Assembly (NCBI GenBank): GCA_002898555.1 | Contig: BEHR01000023.1 | Location: forward strand, 1-57,220 | DNA length: 57,220 nucleotides | Source of the DNA: a bacterium HR15 | Lineage (GTDB): Bacteria; Armatimonadota; Fimbriimonadia; Fimbriimonadales; GBS-DC | Direction of reading: 5' to 3' | Shown: positions 7,380 to 16,202 of the stretch, one piece after another | Layout: the number at the start of each line of letters is the position of its first letter | How positions within the stretch are numbered: position 1 is the stretch's first letter | Program-made: the position numbers and the translations under genes | The notes under the pieces: generated by a model | The model's input: only the letters and a program-made list of their open reading frames with translations | Told to the model about the DNA's origin: nothing | The model's database searches: none

Positions 7380-9473
7380 ATGAAATCGTACACAGCAGAC
7401 CACATCCGCAATGTGGCGATGGCAGGGCACGGCGGGAGTGGCAAGACCACCCTCGCCGAACATTTGCTCTACCTCGCAGGGCATATCGATCGCATCGGGT
7501 CTATCGAGGCAGGCAACACCGTCTCGGACTTCGACCCCGAGGAGATACGGCGCAAAATCAGCCTCAGTACCTCCCTGCTACCTATTGAATGGAACGACCA
7601 CAAAATTAATCTGCTCGATGTGCCCGGCTTTCCCGACTTTATCGGCGAACTTTACTCCGCGCTGCGTGTTGCCGATGCGGTGCTGCTGGTGGTGCCTGCG
7701 CAGGCGGAGATCGAGGTGGGCTTCGAAAACGCATGGGAGCTTTGTGAAAAGTATAAACTGCCGCGCATCCTCTTCGTCAATAAGATGGAGCGCGACAATG
7801 CTGACCATACCAGCCTCCTGCAGAACCTGCGCGCCACCTACGGCAATCGCATCGTGCCTGTACAGGTGCCCATCGGGTCTCAGACGAGCTTTCAGGGTGT
7901 GGTCGATGTGATTCATAACAAAGCCTATCTGGGCAAGGATCGCGACACCACTGCCAGCGAAGTGCCCAGCGATCTTCAGGCAGAGGTGCAGCAGGTGCGC
8001 GAGATGCTGATGGAGGCCGCAGCCGAAGCCGATGATGCCCTGCTGGAAAAATACTTGAACGGGGAAGCCCTCACAGACGAGGAGCTGGTGCATGGGTTCC
8101 ATGCGGGCGTGCGTACAGGCGCGATTGTGCCCGTGCTGTATGGCTCCGCGCAGGCAGGCATCGGGCTGACGCCCCTCCTACAGGCATTGATCGAGCTTGC
8201 ACCCAGCCCTGTCGAAGTGCCCGCCCCCAAAGCGGAAGATCCCCGCACGGGTACGCAAGTGGAAGTGTCCTGCGACCCGAACGCGCCCCTGTGTGCCTTC
8301 GTGTTCAAAACCACTGCCGACCCCTATGTGGGCAAACTAACCTATTTCCGGGTGTATGCCGGCACGATTCGCGCCGATTCGCAGGTCTACAACGCCAACA
8401 AAGAGCGTGACGAACGCATCGGTCAGCTCTTTTTCATGCGAGGCAAGAACCAGGAAGCCACTTCCGAGATTCGTGCGGGCGATATCGGCGTCGTTGCCAA
8501 ACTGCAGGAGACCGCCACAGGGCATACCCTGTGCGACCGCAATCGCCCGCTGCTTCTACCGCCCATTGAATTTCCCGACCCCATCTACACCGTCGCGATT
8601 GTGCCCAAAACCAAAGCGGACGAGGATCGGCTGGGACCTGCCCTTGCCCGCCTGCAGGAGGAGGATCCGACCCTGCGCGCACGACGCGACCCAGAAACGG
8701 GGCAAACCCTGCTGATGGGTATGGGCGACCTGCATTTGGAGAGCGTGATCGAGAAGCTCAAGCGCAAATTTGGCACGGAGGTCACCACCGAAGAGCTGAA
8801 AATTCCCTATCGCGAGACCATCGCGCGTCCCGTGCAGCGCGTCGAAGGCAAGTTCAAACGCCAGACAGGCGGACGCGGACAGTACGGACACTGTTTCATT
8901 AACATGGAACCGCTGCCACGCGGCACAGGCATCGAATTCACCGAGACCATCGTCGGCGGCGCCATCCCCAAAAACTACATTCCTGCTATTGAAAAGGGTA
9001 TCCGCGAAGCAGCCGAGAAAGGCGTGATTGCCGGCTATCCCGTCACCGACTTCCGTGTGGTCGTCGTGGATGGCTCCTACCATGAAGTCGACTCCTCCGA
9101 TCAGGCGTTCCGAATCGCGGGCAGCCTCGCGTTCCAAAGCGCAGCGGCTCAAGCGAACCCCGTGATTCTGGAGCCGATTCTGGAGGTAGAAGTGGATGTG
9201 CCCGAAACCTATACGGGCGATGTGATGGGCGACCTGAACGGAAGACGCGGACGCATTCAGGGCATCGAAAGCCTCGGAGCTGGGCGACAACTCATCCGTG
9301 CCCTCGTGCCCATGAGCGAGATGACCCGCTACGCGCTGGAGCTGCGCTCCATCACGCGCGGACGCGGACGCTTCCGAACCCGCTTCTCCCACTACGAGGA
9401 GGTGCCCTTCAATATCGCCCAAGCACTGATCGAGAAGTACCAAAAAGAGAAGGCAGCTGCCGCTGAGCACTAA
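7380..9473 (+). CDS. EF-G-like translational GTPase (EF-G2 subgroup) within the spc cluster
   Basis: This 697-aa protein has the five-domain EF-G architecture. G1 is GHGGSGKTT (16-24), not the classical AHIDAGKT. G3 is DVPGF (80-84), so the catalytic His of DTPGH is Phe. G4 is NKMERD (134-139), with Glu at the usual Asp. Domain IV/V motifs such as the GRGQYGH stretch and GDVMGDLNGRRGRIQGIE are intact. These G-motif variants match the EF-G-like (EF-G2, often annotated fusA2) subgroup rather than main EF-G, which probably lies upstream of tuf outside the window (inference). It has a strong AAGGAGG at 7366-7372 and lies between rplE and rpsZ, an atypical position. Its exact role (translocation, recycling, stress) cannot be told from sequence. 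Confidence 0.9.
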   Translation: MKSYTADHIRNVAMAGHGGSGKTTLAEHLLYLAGHIDRIGSIEAGNTVSDFDPEEIRRKISLSTSLLPIEWNDHKINLLDVPGFPDFIGELYSALRVADAVLLVVPAQAEIEVGFENAWELCEKYKLPRILFVNKMERDNADHTSLLQNLRATYGNRIVPVQVPIGSQTSFQGVVDVIHNKAYLGKDRDTTASEVPSDLQAEVQQVREMLMEAAAEADDALLEKYLNGEALTDEELVHGFHAGVRTGAIVPVLYGSAQAGIGLTPLLQALIELAPSPVEVPAPKAEDPRTGTQVEVSCDPNAPLCAFVFKTTADPYVGKLTYFRVYAGTIRADSQVYNANKERDERIGQLFFMRGKNQEATSEIRAGDIGVVAKLQETATGHTLCDRNRPLLLPPIEFPDPIYTVAIVPKTKADEDRLGPALARLQEEDPTLRARRDPETGQTLLMGMGDLHLESVIEKLKRKFGTEVTTEELKIPYRETIARPVQRVEGKFKRQTGGRGQYGHCFINMEPLPRGTGIEFTETIVGGAIPKNYIPAIEKGIREAAEKGVIAGYPVTDFRVVVVDGSYHEVDSSDQAFRIAGSLAFQSAAAQANPVILEPILEVEVDVPETYTGDVMGDLNGRRGRIQGIESLGAGRQLIRALVPMSEMTRYALELRSITRGRGRFRTRFSHYEEVPFNIAQALIEKYQKEKAAAAEH

Positions 9474-9508
9474 AAACCCTCTATGGCATGCTCAAGCGGA
9501 CCGACTCA

Positions 9509-9516
9509 GGTATAAT
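9509..9516 (+). promoter_or_regulatory. Candidate promoter (-10 GGTATAAT) before rpsZ
   Basis: A perfect TATAAT at 9511-9516, preceded by GG, lies in the 69-bp gap after the EF-G-like gene and about 27 nt before rpsZ. No convincing -35 is seen at 16-18 bp spacing. It would let rpsZ and the rest of the spc genes be transcribed independently of the inserted GTPase gene. Confidence 0.5.
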
Positions 9517-9542
9517 CAACCTTTGCACGAGGTGAAGACCGA

Positions 9543-9728
9543 ATGCCGAAAACTGCATGGATTGTCAAAGCGAAACGAAAACCGAAGTTCAAGGTGCGCA
9601 AAGTGAACCGTTGCAGCATCTGTGGGCGACGGCATGGCTACTTCCGCTACTTCGGGCTGTGCCGTATCTGCCTGCGCGAGCAGGCGCATCGCGGGGTATT
9701 GCCCGGCGTGCGCAAAGCCAGCTGGTAA
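9543..9728 (+). CDS. rpsZ: 30S ribosomal protein S14, zinc-binding type Z
   Basis: This 61-aa protein is the short, zinc-containing S14 form: C24-x2-C27 and C40-x2-C43 flank [12 protein letters not shown], and the tail is [11 protein letters not shown]14 stabilises the 30S head. ATG 9543 follows GAGGTGAAG. It is followed 16 nt later by rpsH. Confidence 0.96.
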   Translation: MPKTAWIVKAKRKPKFKVRKVNRCSICGRRHGYFRYFGLCRICLREQAHRGVLPGVRKASW

Positions 9729-9744
9729 GGAGGTAAAAACGACA

Positions 9745-10140
9745 ATGATGACCGACCCCATCGGTGATATGCTGACCCGAATACGGAACGCCGTGATGGC
9801 GGGCAAAGAACAAGTCAGCCTGCCCAGCTCCAAACTTAAGGAGCAGATCGCTGCCCTGCTCAAGCAGGAGGGCTTCATTCATGACTACACGGTGCAGCGG
9901 TCAGGGGTGAAAGCCACACTCACCCTCACGCTGAAATACGGACCCGATGGCGAGCCTGCTATCCATCATCTGGAGCGGGTGAGCAAACCGGGGCGGCGAG
10001 TCTATATGCCGGTGGAGAAGCTGCGCCCCATCAAGCGAGGGCTGGGTACAGCGATTGTCTCCACCTCCAAAGGGCTGCTGCCCGATCGCGAATGCCGCAA
10101 ACGGCGCATCGGGGGCGAGGTCATCTGCATCGTCTGGTGA
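9745..10140 (+). CDS. rpsH: 30S ribosomal protein S8
   Basis: S8 binds the central domain of 16S rRNA and in E. coli is the spc operon translational repressor. The 131-aa protein starts MMTDPIGDMLTRIRNA and ends with the S8 signature STSKGLLPDRECRKRRIGGE. The open frame extends upstream to 9622 inside rpsZ, but AAGGAGGT at 9727-9734 and the family start fix ATG 9745. Confidence 0.95.
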   Translation: MMTDPIGDMLTRIRNAVMAGKEQVSLPSSKLKEQIAALLKQEGFIHDYTVQRSGVKATLTLTLKYGPDGEPAIHHLERVSKPGRRVYMPVEKLRPIKRGLGTAIVSTSKGLLPDRECRKRRIGGEVICIVW

Positions 10141-10152
10141 GGAGGCGAAATC

Positions 10153-10722
10153 ATGTCGAGAGTGGGTAAGCGACCGATTCCCATCCCGAAGGGCGTGGAA
10201 GTCAAGATCGAGAGCAATCGCATCACGGTCAAGGGACCTAAAGGCGAACTGAGCCACCAACTGCCCGATGTGGTGCGCGTTAGGCAGGAGGATGGTCAGC
10301 TGCGCGTGGAGCGCGTTAATGACGAGCGATTCGCCCGCGCCCAGCACGGACTGCAACGCACCCTCATCGCCAACATGGTGCGGGGCGTTTCTGAAGGCTT
10401 CGAAAAAACACTGGTGCTGGTCGGCGTGGGCTATCGCGCCCAGGTGGAAGGCAAAGAGCTGGTGCTGCAGGTGGGCTATTCGCGCCCCGTGCGTATCCAG
10501 CCCCATCCAGGCATTCACTTCGAGGTCGAGCAAGACCCACAGACCCGCAACTTGCTTATCCGGGTACGCGGCATCGACAAGCAGGTGGTGGGGCAGCAGG
10601 CGGCGGATATTCGCGCTATCCGCCCGCCCGACGCCTATAAGGGCAAGGGACTGCGCTACCTAAACGAACCGCTGCGCCTGAAACCGGGCAAACAGCAAGC
10701 AGGGAAGGGTGGTAAGAAATAA
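10153..10722 (+). CDS. rplF: 50S ribosomal protein L6
   Basis: L6 lies near the sarcin-ricin loop and factor-binding site. The 189-aa protein starts MSRVGKRPIPIPKGVEV and carries the C-terminal signature RPPDAYKGKGLRY. Two tandem L6 folds fit the length. GAGGAGGCG precedes ATG 10153. Confidence 0.96.
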   Translation: MSRVGKRPIPIPKGVEVKIESNRITVKGPKGELSHQLPDVVRVRQEDGQLRVERVNDERFARAQHGLQRTLIANMVRGVSEGFEKTLVLVGVGYRAQVEGKELVLQVGYSRPVRIQPHPGIHFEVEQDPQTRNLLIRVRGIDKQVVGQQAADIRAIRPPDAYKGKGLRYLNEPLRLKPGKQQAGKGGKK

Positions 10723-10724
10723 GA

Positions 10725-10760
10725 GCCTGCCCTGTCCAACTTACCTGACCCGGCTGGACC
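10725..10760 (+). repeat. 9-bp periodic element, four units (rplF-rplR gap)
   Basis: Exactly 36 bp of in-phase 9-mers: GCCTGCCCT, GTCCAACTT, ACCTGACCC, GGCTGGACC. It begins just after the rplF stop codon and ends beside the rplR Shine-Dalgarno sequence, the same placement as the copy at 2283-2318. Confidence 0.65.
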
Positions 10761-10776
10761 AGTGAGGTGAAAAAAC

Positions 10777-11139
10777 ATGAAACGAACGCCAAGAGAGAAA
10801 CGAATCATTCGCCATCGGCGCATCCGGCGTGTGATTTTCGGCACGCCGGAACGCCCGCGCCTCTGTGTCTACAAGAGTCTGAAGCATATCTACGCGCAAA
10901 TTATTGACGATACCAAGGGGCACACCCTGGTCGCGGCGTCCACGCTGGACCCTGCCCTGCGCGACCAATTGACCAGCACAGGGAACAAGGAGGCAGCGGC
11001 AGCGGTTGGGCGGCTCGTGGCACAGCGCGCCCGTGAAAAGGGCATCACTCAGGTGGTTTTCGACCGAGGCGGATTCCGCTATCACGGACGCATCGCCGCA
11101 TTAGCCGACGCTGCCCGCGAAGCCGGTTTGGAATTCTAA
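10777..11139 (+). CDS. rplR: 50S ribosomal protein L18
   Basis: L18 binds 5S rRNA with L5 and L25. The protein has the L18 pattern [31 protein letters not shown] and ends [28 protein letters not shown]. Length 120 aa is normal. AGTGAGGTGA precedes ATG 10777. Confidence 0.96.
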   Translation: MKRTPREKRIIRHRRIRRVIFGTPERPRLCVYKSLKHIYAQIIDDTKGHTLVAASTLDPALRDQLTSTGNKEAAAAVGRLVAQRAREKGITQVVFDRGGFRYHGRIAALADAAREAGLEF

Positions 11140-11164
11140 CTCTATCCAGCAGGAGGCATATGGC

Positions 11165-11719
11165 ATGAGGAAACGGCAACAGGAACGCATCGATCCCGAT
11201 TTGTTGAACCTGCATATAGAGCGCGTGGTGTATACCAATCGCGTCTCCAAGACGCATAAAGGTGGGCGCACCCTCAGCTTTCAGGTAATGGTCGTGGTGG
11301 GTGATACGAATGGGCATGTGGGCGTGGGGCTGGGCAAGGCACGCCAGGTGCCCGACGCCGTGCGCAAAGCCATCGAAGCCGCCCGCAAGAACATTATCCG
11401 CGTACCCCGTGTCGGCACGACCATCCCACACGAGGTGGAGGCAGAGTTTGGTGCCACACGGCTCATCCTGAAACCCGCTTCGCCCGGCACAGGCATCGTG
11501 GCAGGCAGCACTGTACGCGCTCTGCTCGAAGCGGCAGGTATCACCGATGTGCTGGCGAAGCTCATCGGTTCCCGCAATCCCATTAACGCTGCCTACACCA
11601 CCCTTGAAGCGCTGCGACAGCTGCGCACCCCCGAACAAATCGCCAGTACACGCGGCATGAAGCTCAGCACGCTCACCCCATGGTATGTGCGGAAGTTCAA
11701 GGAGGTGGCTGCGCAATGA
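11165..11719 (+). CDS. rpsE: 30S ribosomal protein S5
   Basis: S5 contributes to decoding fidelity and the mRNA entry helicase. The 184-aa product has the double-stranded RNA-binding N-domain (ERVVYTNRVSKTHKGGRTL), VGVGLGKARQVPDAVRKA and the C-terminal GSRNPINAAYTTLEAL. CAGGAGG at 11150-11156 supports ATG 11165. Its TGA overlaps rpmD. Confidence 0.96.
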   Translation: MRKRQQERIDPDLLNLHIERVVYTNRVSKTHKGGRTLSFQVMVVVGDTNGHVGVGLGKARQVPDAVRKAIEAARKNIIRVPRVGTTIPHEVEAEFGATRLILKPASPGTGIVAGSTVRALLEAAGITDVLAKLIGSRNPINAAYTTLEALRQLRTPEQIASTRGMKLSTLTPWYVRKFKEVAAQ

Positions 11720-12126
11720 GCATGCTCAAAATCACCCTGAAACATAGCCCCATCGGGCATAACGAGACCCAGAAACGCACCGTGCGCGCGCTGGGGCTGA
11801 GACGGCTGCACCAGACCGTCTATCAGCCCGATAACCCCTCCATTCGAGGCATGATCGCACGCATCCCGCACTTGCTCCATGTGGAGGTGGTGCAAGAACC
11901 CGCGAACCAACCAGCAGGAAAGCGAACCTCCCGACGAGCCGAGCAAAACGGCGGGCGAGCCTCACGGCAAGCCGCAACCCGACGCACGGGCGCCCATGCC
12001 CAAGCCCTCCCTACCGAAACAGAGGTCCCCGCTTCCGAAGCGCAAGCAGCGGAAACGCCCAAGCCGAAGCGAGGCAAACGGCAAAGCGCACCCATAACCC
12101 CCAATGAAGAGGAGGCATCCACATGA
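11716..12126 (+). CDS. rpmD: 50S ribosomal protein L30 with long disordered C-terminal tail
   Basis: Residues 1-60 form a standard L30: [42 protein letters not shown]. Bacterial L30 is normally about 60 aa; here about 75 extra residues rich in Ala, Pro, Gln, Arg and Glu follow, giving 136 aa. The tail is an unbroken reading frame that ends by overlapping rplO (ATGA). ATG 11716 overlaps the rpsE stop after GGAGGTGG; an in-frame ATG at 11722 is an alternative. Confidence 0.93.
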   Translation: MSMLKITLKHSPIGHNETQKRTVRALGLRRLHQTVYQPDNPSIRGMIARIPHLLHVEVVQEPANQPAGKRTSRRAEQNGGRASRQAATRRTGAHAQALPTETEVPASEAQAAETPKPKRGKRQSAPITPNEEEAST

Positions 12127-12572
12127 TAGAACTGCATACCTTGAAACCGGCCCCGGGGAGCAAGAAGCGACGCAAGCGTGTCGGGCGTGGCATCGGCTCC
12201 GGACATGGCAAAACCGCCGGGCGTGGTACCAAAGGGCAGAAAGCACGCGACACCGTGCCACCCCGCTTCGAAGGCGGACAAACCCCTATCCACCGAAGAC
12301 TGCCCGTGCGCGTTGGATTCAAAAATATCAACCGCACGGAATATGCTATCGTGAATGTCGGCACGCTTGCCGCCCGTTTCCAACCGAACGACGAAATTAC
12401 GCCAGAGCGACTGTTGGCAATGCGCGTCATTCGCAAGCTCAAAGATGGACTGAAGGTGCTGGGCGAGGGCGAGATCAACTTCCCTATCACCGTCCATGCC
12501 CACGCCATCAGCCAGTCGGCACGCGCCAAAATCGAAGCGGCAGGCGGGCAGGTAAAATTGATAGAGGAATAA
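12123..12572 (+). CDS. rplO: 50S ribosomal protein L15
   Basis: L15 joins late in 50S assembly. The glycine-rich N-terminus [27 protein letters not shown] and [19 protein letters not shown] are diagnostic. Length 149 aa is normal. GAGGAGG at 12109-12115 precedes ATG 12123, which overlaps the rpmD stop. secY starts 3 nt after its stop. Confidence 0.96.
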   Translation: MIELHTLKPAPGSKKRRKRVGRGIGSGHGKTAGRGTKGQKARDTVPPRFEGGQTPIHRRLPVRVGFKNINRTEYAIVNVGTLAARFQPNDEITPERLLAMRVIRKLKDGLKVLGEGEINFPITVHAHAISQSARAKIEAAGGQVKLIEE

Positions 12573-12575
12573 GCG

Positions 12576-13880
12576 ATGCTAAGTACGAACTTTGTCTCAG
12601 CGTTGCAGAGCGCGTGGAAGCTGCCCGACCTGCGGGCACGGATTCTGTTTGTGTTCGCGATGTTCGCGGTCTACGCCATCGGGTTGCATATCCCCGTGCC
12701 CGGCGTGGATCGACATCAGTTGGAACGCATCTTCCAGAATCAAGATCTACTGCAGTTTCTGAACATGTTCACAGGGGGTGCCCTGCGTCGTCTGACCATC
12801 CTTGCGCTGGGACTGAACCCCTATATCACGGCATCCATCATTATGCAAATTTTCTCCTATGCCGACCCTCGGATGCGCGAGGAGATGCGGGAGGAAGCGG
12901 GTCGGCGCAAGATGCAGCAGCGCACCCGCTTGCTAACCATCGTGATCGCCCTTGTTCAAGCGATAGGCTTCCTGTCCACCTTCCGCTCAGCAGGCGTGCT
13001 GAATGTGTCGGGCGTGCAGGCGTTTCAGGTAATAGTTGCTTGGGTGGCGGGCGCGATGTTCCTGCTTTGGCTGGGTGAGCAGATTACCGAGAAGGGACTG
13101 GGGAATGGCGTTTCCCTCATGATTTTTGCCAGCATCGTCGCCAGTATGCCTTTCCAAGTACAACAAACCTACCGACTGGTGCGCGAAGGAACGGTCACGG
13201 GGTTCCAGGTGCTTTTACTGCTGGCCATTTTTCTTGCCACCGTTTGGGGCGTGATTTATGTCACGATGTCGCAGCGGCGCATTCCCATCCAGCATATGCG
13301 GCGCATTATCGGGCGCAGGCAGACGGTGGGCGGCACCTCCTATTTGCCCATCCCGGTGAACGCAGCGGGTGTGATCCCCATCATCTTTGCCATCTCGCTG
13401 CAATTGCTACCCGCTACCATTCTGCAAATGATCCCGTATGACCGTGCCAATCCCCCCACATGGGCGATCTATGTCGATAGCTTTCTGCGCATTTTCACGC
13501 CGGGGGGCGGCTGGATTGGCTCGCTCATCTATGCAGGGCTGATCTTCATTTTTACCTACTTCTATGTCGCGGTCGTTTTCAACACGGATGAAATCGCCGA
13601 GAATTTGAAGCGTCAGGGCGCGTTTATTCAGGGTGTGCGCCCAGGCAAACCCACTGCCGATTATTTGAACGATGTGCTGTCGCGCATTACGGTGGCAGGC
13701 GCGCTGTTCCTTGCCCTGATCGCCCTGCTGCAGTACTGGGTGCCCTCCCTAACCCACATTCAGACATTGACGATTGTGGGCGGCACCTCGCTGCTCATCC
13801 TGGTCGGCGTTGCCATCGATTTCGCGCGTCAATTGCAGGCGCAACTCGCCATGCGCCAATATGAGGACTTCTTGAAATGA
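12576..13880 (+). CDS. secY: Preprotein translocase subunit SecY
   Basis: SecY is the channel subunit of the SecYEG translocon in the inner membrane. The 434-aa protein has about ten hydrophobic segments, the plug and TM2 region GGALRRLTILALGLNPYITASIIMQ, and the C-terminal cytoplasmic loop GAFIQGVRPGKPTADYL. It follows rplO by 3 nt, as in most spc clusters, and its stop overlaps adk by 4 nt. Confidence 0.97.
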   Translation: MLSTNFVSALQSAWKLPDLRARILFVFAMFAVYAIGLHIPVPGVDRHQLERIFQNQDLLQFLNMFTGGALRRLTILALGLNPYITASIIMQIFSYADPRMREEMREEAGRRKMQQRTRLLTIVIALVQAIGFLSTFRSAGVLNVSGVQAFQVIVAWVAGAMFLLWLGEQITEKGLGNGVSLMIFASIVASMPFQVQQTYRLVREGTVTGFQVLLLLAIFLATVWGVIYVTMSQRRIPIQHMRRIIGRRQTVGGTSYLPIPVNAAGVIPIIFAISLQLLPATILQMIPYDRANPPTWAIYVDSFLRIFTPGGGWIGSLIYAGLIFIFTYFYVAVVFNTDEIAENLKRQGAFIQGVRPGKPTADYLNDVLSRITVAGALFLALIALLQYWVPSLTHIQTLTIVGGTSLLILVGVAIDFARQLQAQLAMRQYEDFLK

Positions 13881-14533
13881 GACTGGTGCTGCTGGGTCCA
13901 CCGGGCATTGGCAAGGGCACACAGGCGCGACGCCTCCAGCAAGAGTACGGCTGGACGGCGATTGCAACGGGTGACCTGCTGCGCGAGGCGATGGCAAACA
14001 ACACCCCGTTAGGTGAGCAAGCGCGTGCCTATGTGCAACGCGGCGAATTAGTGCCCGATGAACTGGTCAATCGGATGGTGTTCGAACGCCTGCAGTCGCT
14101 GGAATCGTTCATTTTGGATGGCTATCCACGCAATCTGTCGCAAGCACAGGTGCTGGACGCTTTCCTACGGGAACGGCACCAGCCCCTGCATGCCGTGCTT
14201 GCCTTCGAACTGGATGATGAACAGATTGTACAGCGATTGAGTGGGCGACGAGTCTGCCCGCAATGCGGCGCGATTTATCACATTGTAGCAAACCCCAGTC
14301 GGGCGGGCAATCGATGCGAGCGGTGTGGCACGACGCTCATCACACGCGAAGACGACCATCCCGACACCATCCGCCGCCGCCTGACTGTTTATCGCGAACA
14401 GACCGAACCGCTGATTACCTATTATGAGCAGCGCAGCCTTCTGCAGCGCGTCGATGCCTCAGGCGACCCTGAAACGGTGTATCAGCGCGTGCTGCATGCG
14501 CTTTCCATCCAGCCCGACTCCCCTCCACGATGA
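13877..14533 (+). CDS. adk: Adenylate kinase, zinc-lid type
   Basis: Adenylate kinase interconverts ATP + AMP and 2 ADP. The P-loop GPPGIGKGT is at 7-15, the AMP site TGDLLRE at 31-37, and DGYPRN at 81-86. The LID carries C127-x2-C130 and C147-x2-C150, a structural zinc site common in Gram-positive and thermophilic enzymes. Length 218 aa. It overlaps both secY and map by ATGA, the classical secY-adk-map-infA arrangement. Confidence 0.96.
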   Translation: MRLVLLGPPGIGKGTQARRLQQEYGWTAIATGDLLREAMANNTPLGEQARAYVQRGELVPDELVNRMVFERLQSLESFILDGYPRNLSQAQVLDAFLRERHQPLHAVLAFELDDEQIVQRLSGRRVCPQCGAIYHIVANPSRAGNRCERCGTTLITREDDHPDTIRRRLTVYREQTEPLITYYEQRSLLQRVDASGDPETVYQRVLHALSIQPDSPPR

Positions 14534-15288
14534 GAAGCTCCACGCTGATTAAAACTCCCGAAGAGATCGCTCGCATCCGCAAAGCAGGGCGCATCCTGGC
14601 ACGAGTGCTGAAAGCGTGCGCCGAAGCGATCGAACCCAATCGCACGACCGGAGCCGAGCTCAACGCGCTGGCGGAACGGCTGGTGCTGGAGATGGGCGGT
14701 TTCCCCGCTTTCAAAGGCTATCGGCTCTACCCCGCGGCACTCTGTGTCTCCATCAACGAGACGATTGTGCATGGACTGCCCGACAACCGGGTGCTGCGTG
14801 AGGGCGATTTGGTAAGCCTGGATATGGGTGTGTTCTATGAAGGCTACTGTGCCGACGCGGCGCTGACCGTCGCCGTCGGGCGCGTCGATTACCCGCGTAA
14901 GCGTCTAATGCGTGTGACGGAAGAGGCGTTCTACGAGGCACTGAAGGTCGCCCAGGCAGGCAACACCATCGGCGATATCGGCGCCGCCATCCAGGGGTAT
15001 GTGGAACAGTTCGGTTTTCGCCCTGCGCACGGGCTGGCTGGGCATGGCGTCGGACGCTATGTGCATGAGCCGCCGGAGGTGCCCAACGAGGGCGAGCCAG
15101 GTGAGGGACCGCGCCTGCAGCCCGGCATGGTGCTGGCAATAGAGCCGATGATTGTGATGGGCAAGCCCGATGTGGCGGTCGCGGAAGACGGCTGGGCTAT
15201 CATCACCGCCGACCGCCAGCCCGCTTCCCACTATGAGCATACCATCGTGATCACCGAAAATGGCGCCGAGATTCTGACGGTGGAGTAA
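14530..15288 (+). CDS. map: Methionine aminopeptidase, type I
   Basis: This enzyme removes the initiator Met from nascent proteins. The five metal ligands are visible at family positions: D98, D109, H172, E205 and E236; H81 (IVHGLP) is the conserved substrate-binding His. The 252-aa length fits a type Ia enzyme without an N-terminal zinc extension. ATG 14530 overlaps the adk stop. Confidence 0.96.
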   Translation: MRSSTLIKTPEEIARIRKAGRILARVLKACAEAIEPNRTTGAELNALAERLVLEMGGFPAFKGYRLYPAALCVSINETIVHGLPDNRVLREGDLVSLDMGVFYEGYCADAALTVAVGRVDYPRKRLMRVTEEAFYEALKVAQAGNTIGDIGAAIQGYVEQFGFRPAHGLAGHGVGRYVHEPPEVPNEGEPGEGPRLQPGMVLAIEPMIVMGKPDVAVAEDGWAIITADRQPASHYEHTIVITENGAEILTVE

Positions 15289-15312
15289 AATACTATTTAA
15301 GGAGGTGATGCG

Positions 15313-15537
15313 ATGGCGAAGACCGAAGGTAAAGAGATCGAGGTCGAAGGCACGGTCGTCGAATGTCTGCCTAATACGATGTTCCGTGTGGAAATTGAGG
15401 GCGGACATCAGGTGCTGGCACACCTATCGGGCAAGATGCGCATTAACTTTATTCGCATTCTGCCCGGCGATCGCGTGAAGGTCGCCCTCTCGCCCTATGA
15501 TCTCACACGCGGGCGTATCGTCTACCGATACAAGTAG
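15313..15537 (+). CDS. infA: Translation initiation factor IF-1
   Basis: IF-1 occupies the 30S A site during initiation. The 74-aa OB-fold protein has [34 protein letters not shown] and ends [15 protein letters not shown], fully canonical. AGGAGGTGA at 15300-15308 supports ATG 15313. A promoter-bearing gap of 136 bp separates it from rpmJ. Confidence 0.96.
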   Translation: MAKTEGKEIEVEGTVVECLPNTMFRVEIEGGHQVLAHLSGKMRINFIRILPGDRVKVALSPYDLTRGRIVYRYK

Positions 15538-15587
15538 GGGGAATAAGCGATTTGGCAAGGGATGCCGATTGACTCTCCGCTGGGCAC

Positions 15588-15616
15588 TTGCTTGCACAGA
15601 CTGGATAGGGTATAAT
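15588..15616 (+). promoter_or_regulatory. Promoter upstream of rpmJ (alpha cluster)
   Basis: TTGCTT at 15588-15593 and a perfect TATAAT at 15611-15616 are spaced by 17 bp. GGG directly precedes the -10. The predicted start near 15623 gives a leader of about 50 nt before rpmJ. This is one of the two best -35/-10 pairs in the window and would separate rpmJ-rpsM-rpsK-rpsD-rpoA-rplQ transcription from infA. Confidence 0.7.
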
Positions 15617-15673
15617 GATTTTTCGCGTGCGGCGAGGCGGTACACTCGCCCCACGGGAAAGAGGTGACAAGCG

Positions 15674-15787
15674 ATGAAGGTTCGAGCATCGGTGAAGCGG
15701 ATGTGCGCCAAGTGTAAAATTATACGGCGACACGGGGTTGTGCGCGTAATCTGCCAGAACCCCAAACATAAGCAACGACAAGGATAG
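15674..15787 (+). CDS. rpmJ: 50S ribosomal protein L36, zinc-binding
   Basis: A 37-aa protein starting [16 protein letters not shown]11, C14, C27 and H32 form the C-C-C-H zinc site of the C+ form of L36. GAGGTGA at 15661-15667 precedes ATG 15674, and the TAG ends 9 nt before rpsM. Length and position (infA-rpmJ-rpsM) are standard. Confidence 0.95.
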   Translation: MKVRASVKRMCAKCKIIRRHGVVRVICQNPKHKQRQG

Positions 15788-15796
15788 GAGGCAACG

Positions 15797-16180
15797 ATGG
15801 CGCGAATCGCAGGCGTGGACTTGCCACGCGACCGGAAAATCGAGTACGCACTGCCCGTTATCTACGGGATTGGGTTGTCAACGGCTCGCAAAATCTTAGA
15901 AAAGACGGGCGTTGACCCCAATAAGCGCGTGCGTGAGCTGACCGAAGAGGAGGTCGCCAAACTGCGCGACGAGATCGAGCGCAACTACACGATTGAGGGC
16001 GACTTGCGCCGCCAGGTGCAGATGAACATTCGGCGCCTTATCGAAATCGGCTGCTATCGCGGGCTGCGCCACCGACGCGGGTTGCCCGTGCGAGGACAGC
16101 GCACCCGCACCAACGCGCGCACGCGCAAAGGACCTAAGAAGACCGTCAGCACCGGTCGACGACGCAAAGCGAAGAAATAA
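15797..16180 (+). CDS. rpsM: 30S ribosomal protein S13
   Basis: S13 forms intersubunit bridges in the head. The protein starts [26 protein letters not shown] and has the C-terminal signature [20 protein letters not shown]. Length 127 aa. AGGAGGCAACG precedes ATG 15797. Confidence 0.96.
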   Translation: MARIAGVDLPRDRKIEYALPVIYGIGLSTARKILEKTGVDPNKRVRELTEEEVAKLRDEIERNYTIEGDLRRQVQMNIRRLIEIGCYRGLRHRRGLPVRGQRTRTNARTRKGPKKTVSTGRRRKAKK

Positions 16181-16202
16181 GTGAGGAGCGAGGAAGACAA
16201 CC

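Noticed and set aside
8556-9470. 304-codon minus-strand frame
   Set aside because: Antisense to the EF-G-like gene, no family features, no ribosome-binding site of note.
12104-13078. 324-codon plus-strand frame overlapping rplO and secY
   Set aside because: It is out of frame with two clearly conserved genes and has no recognisable motif.
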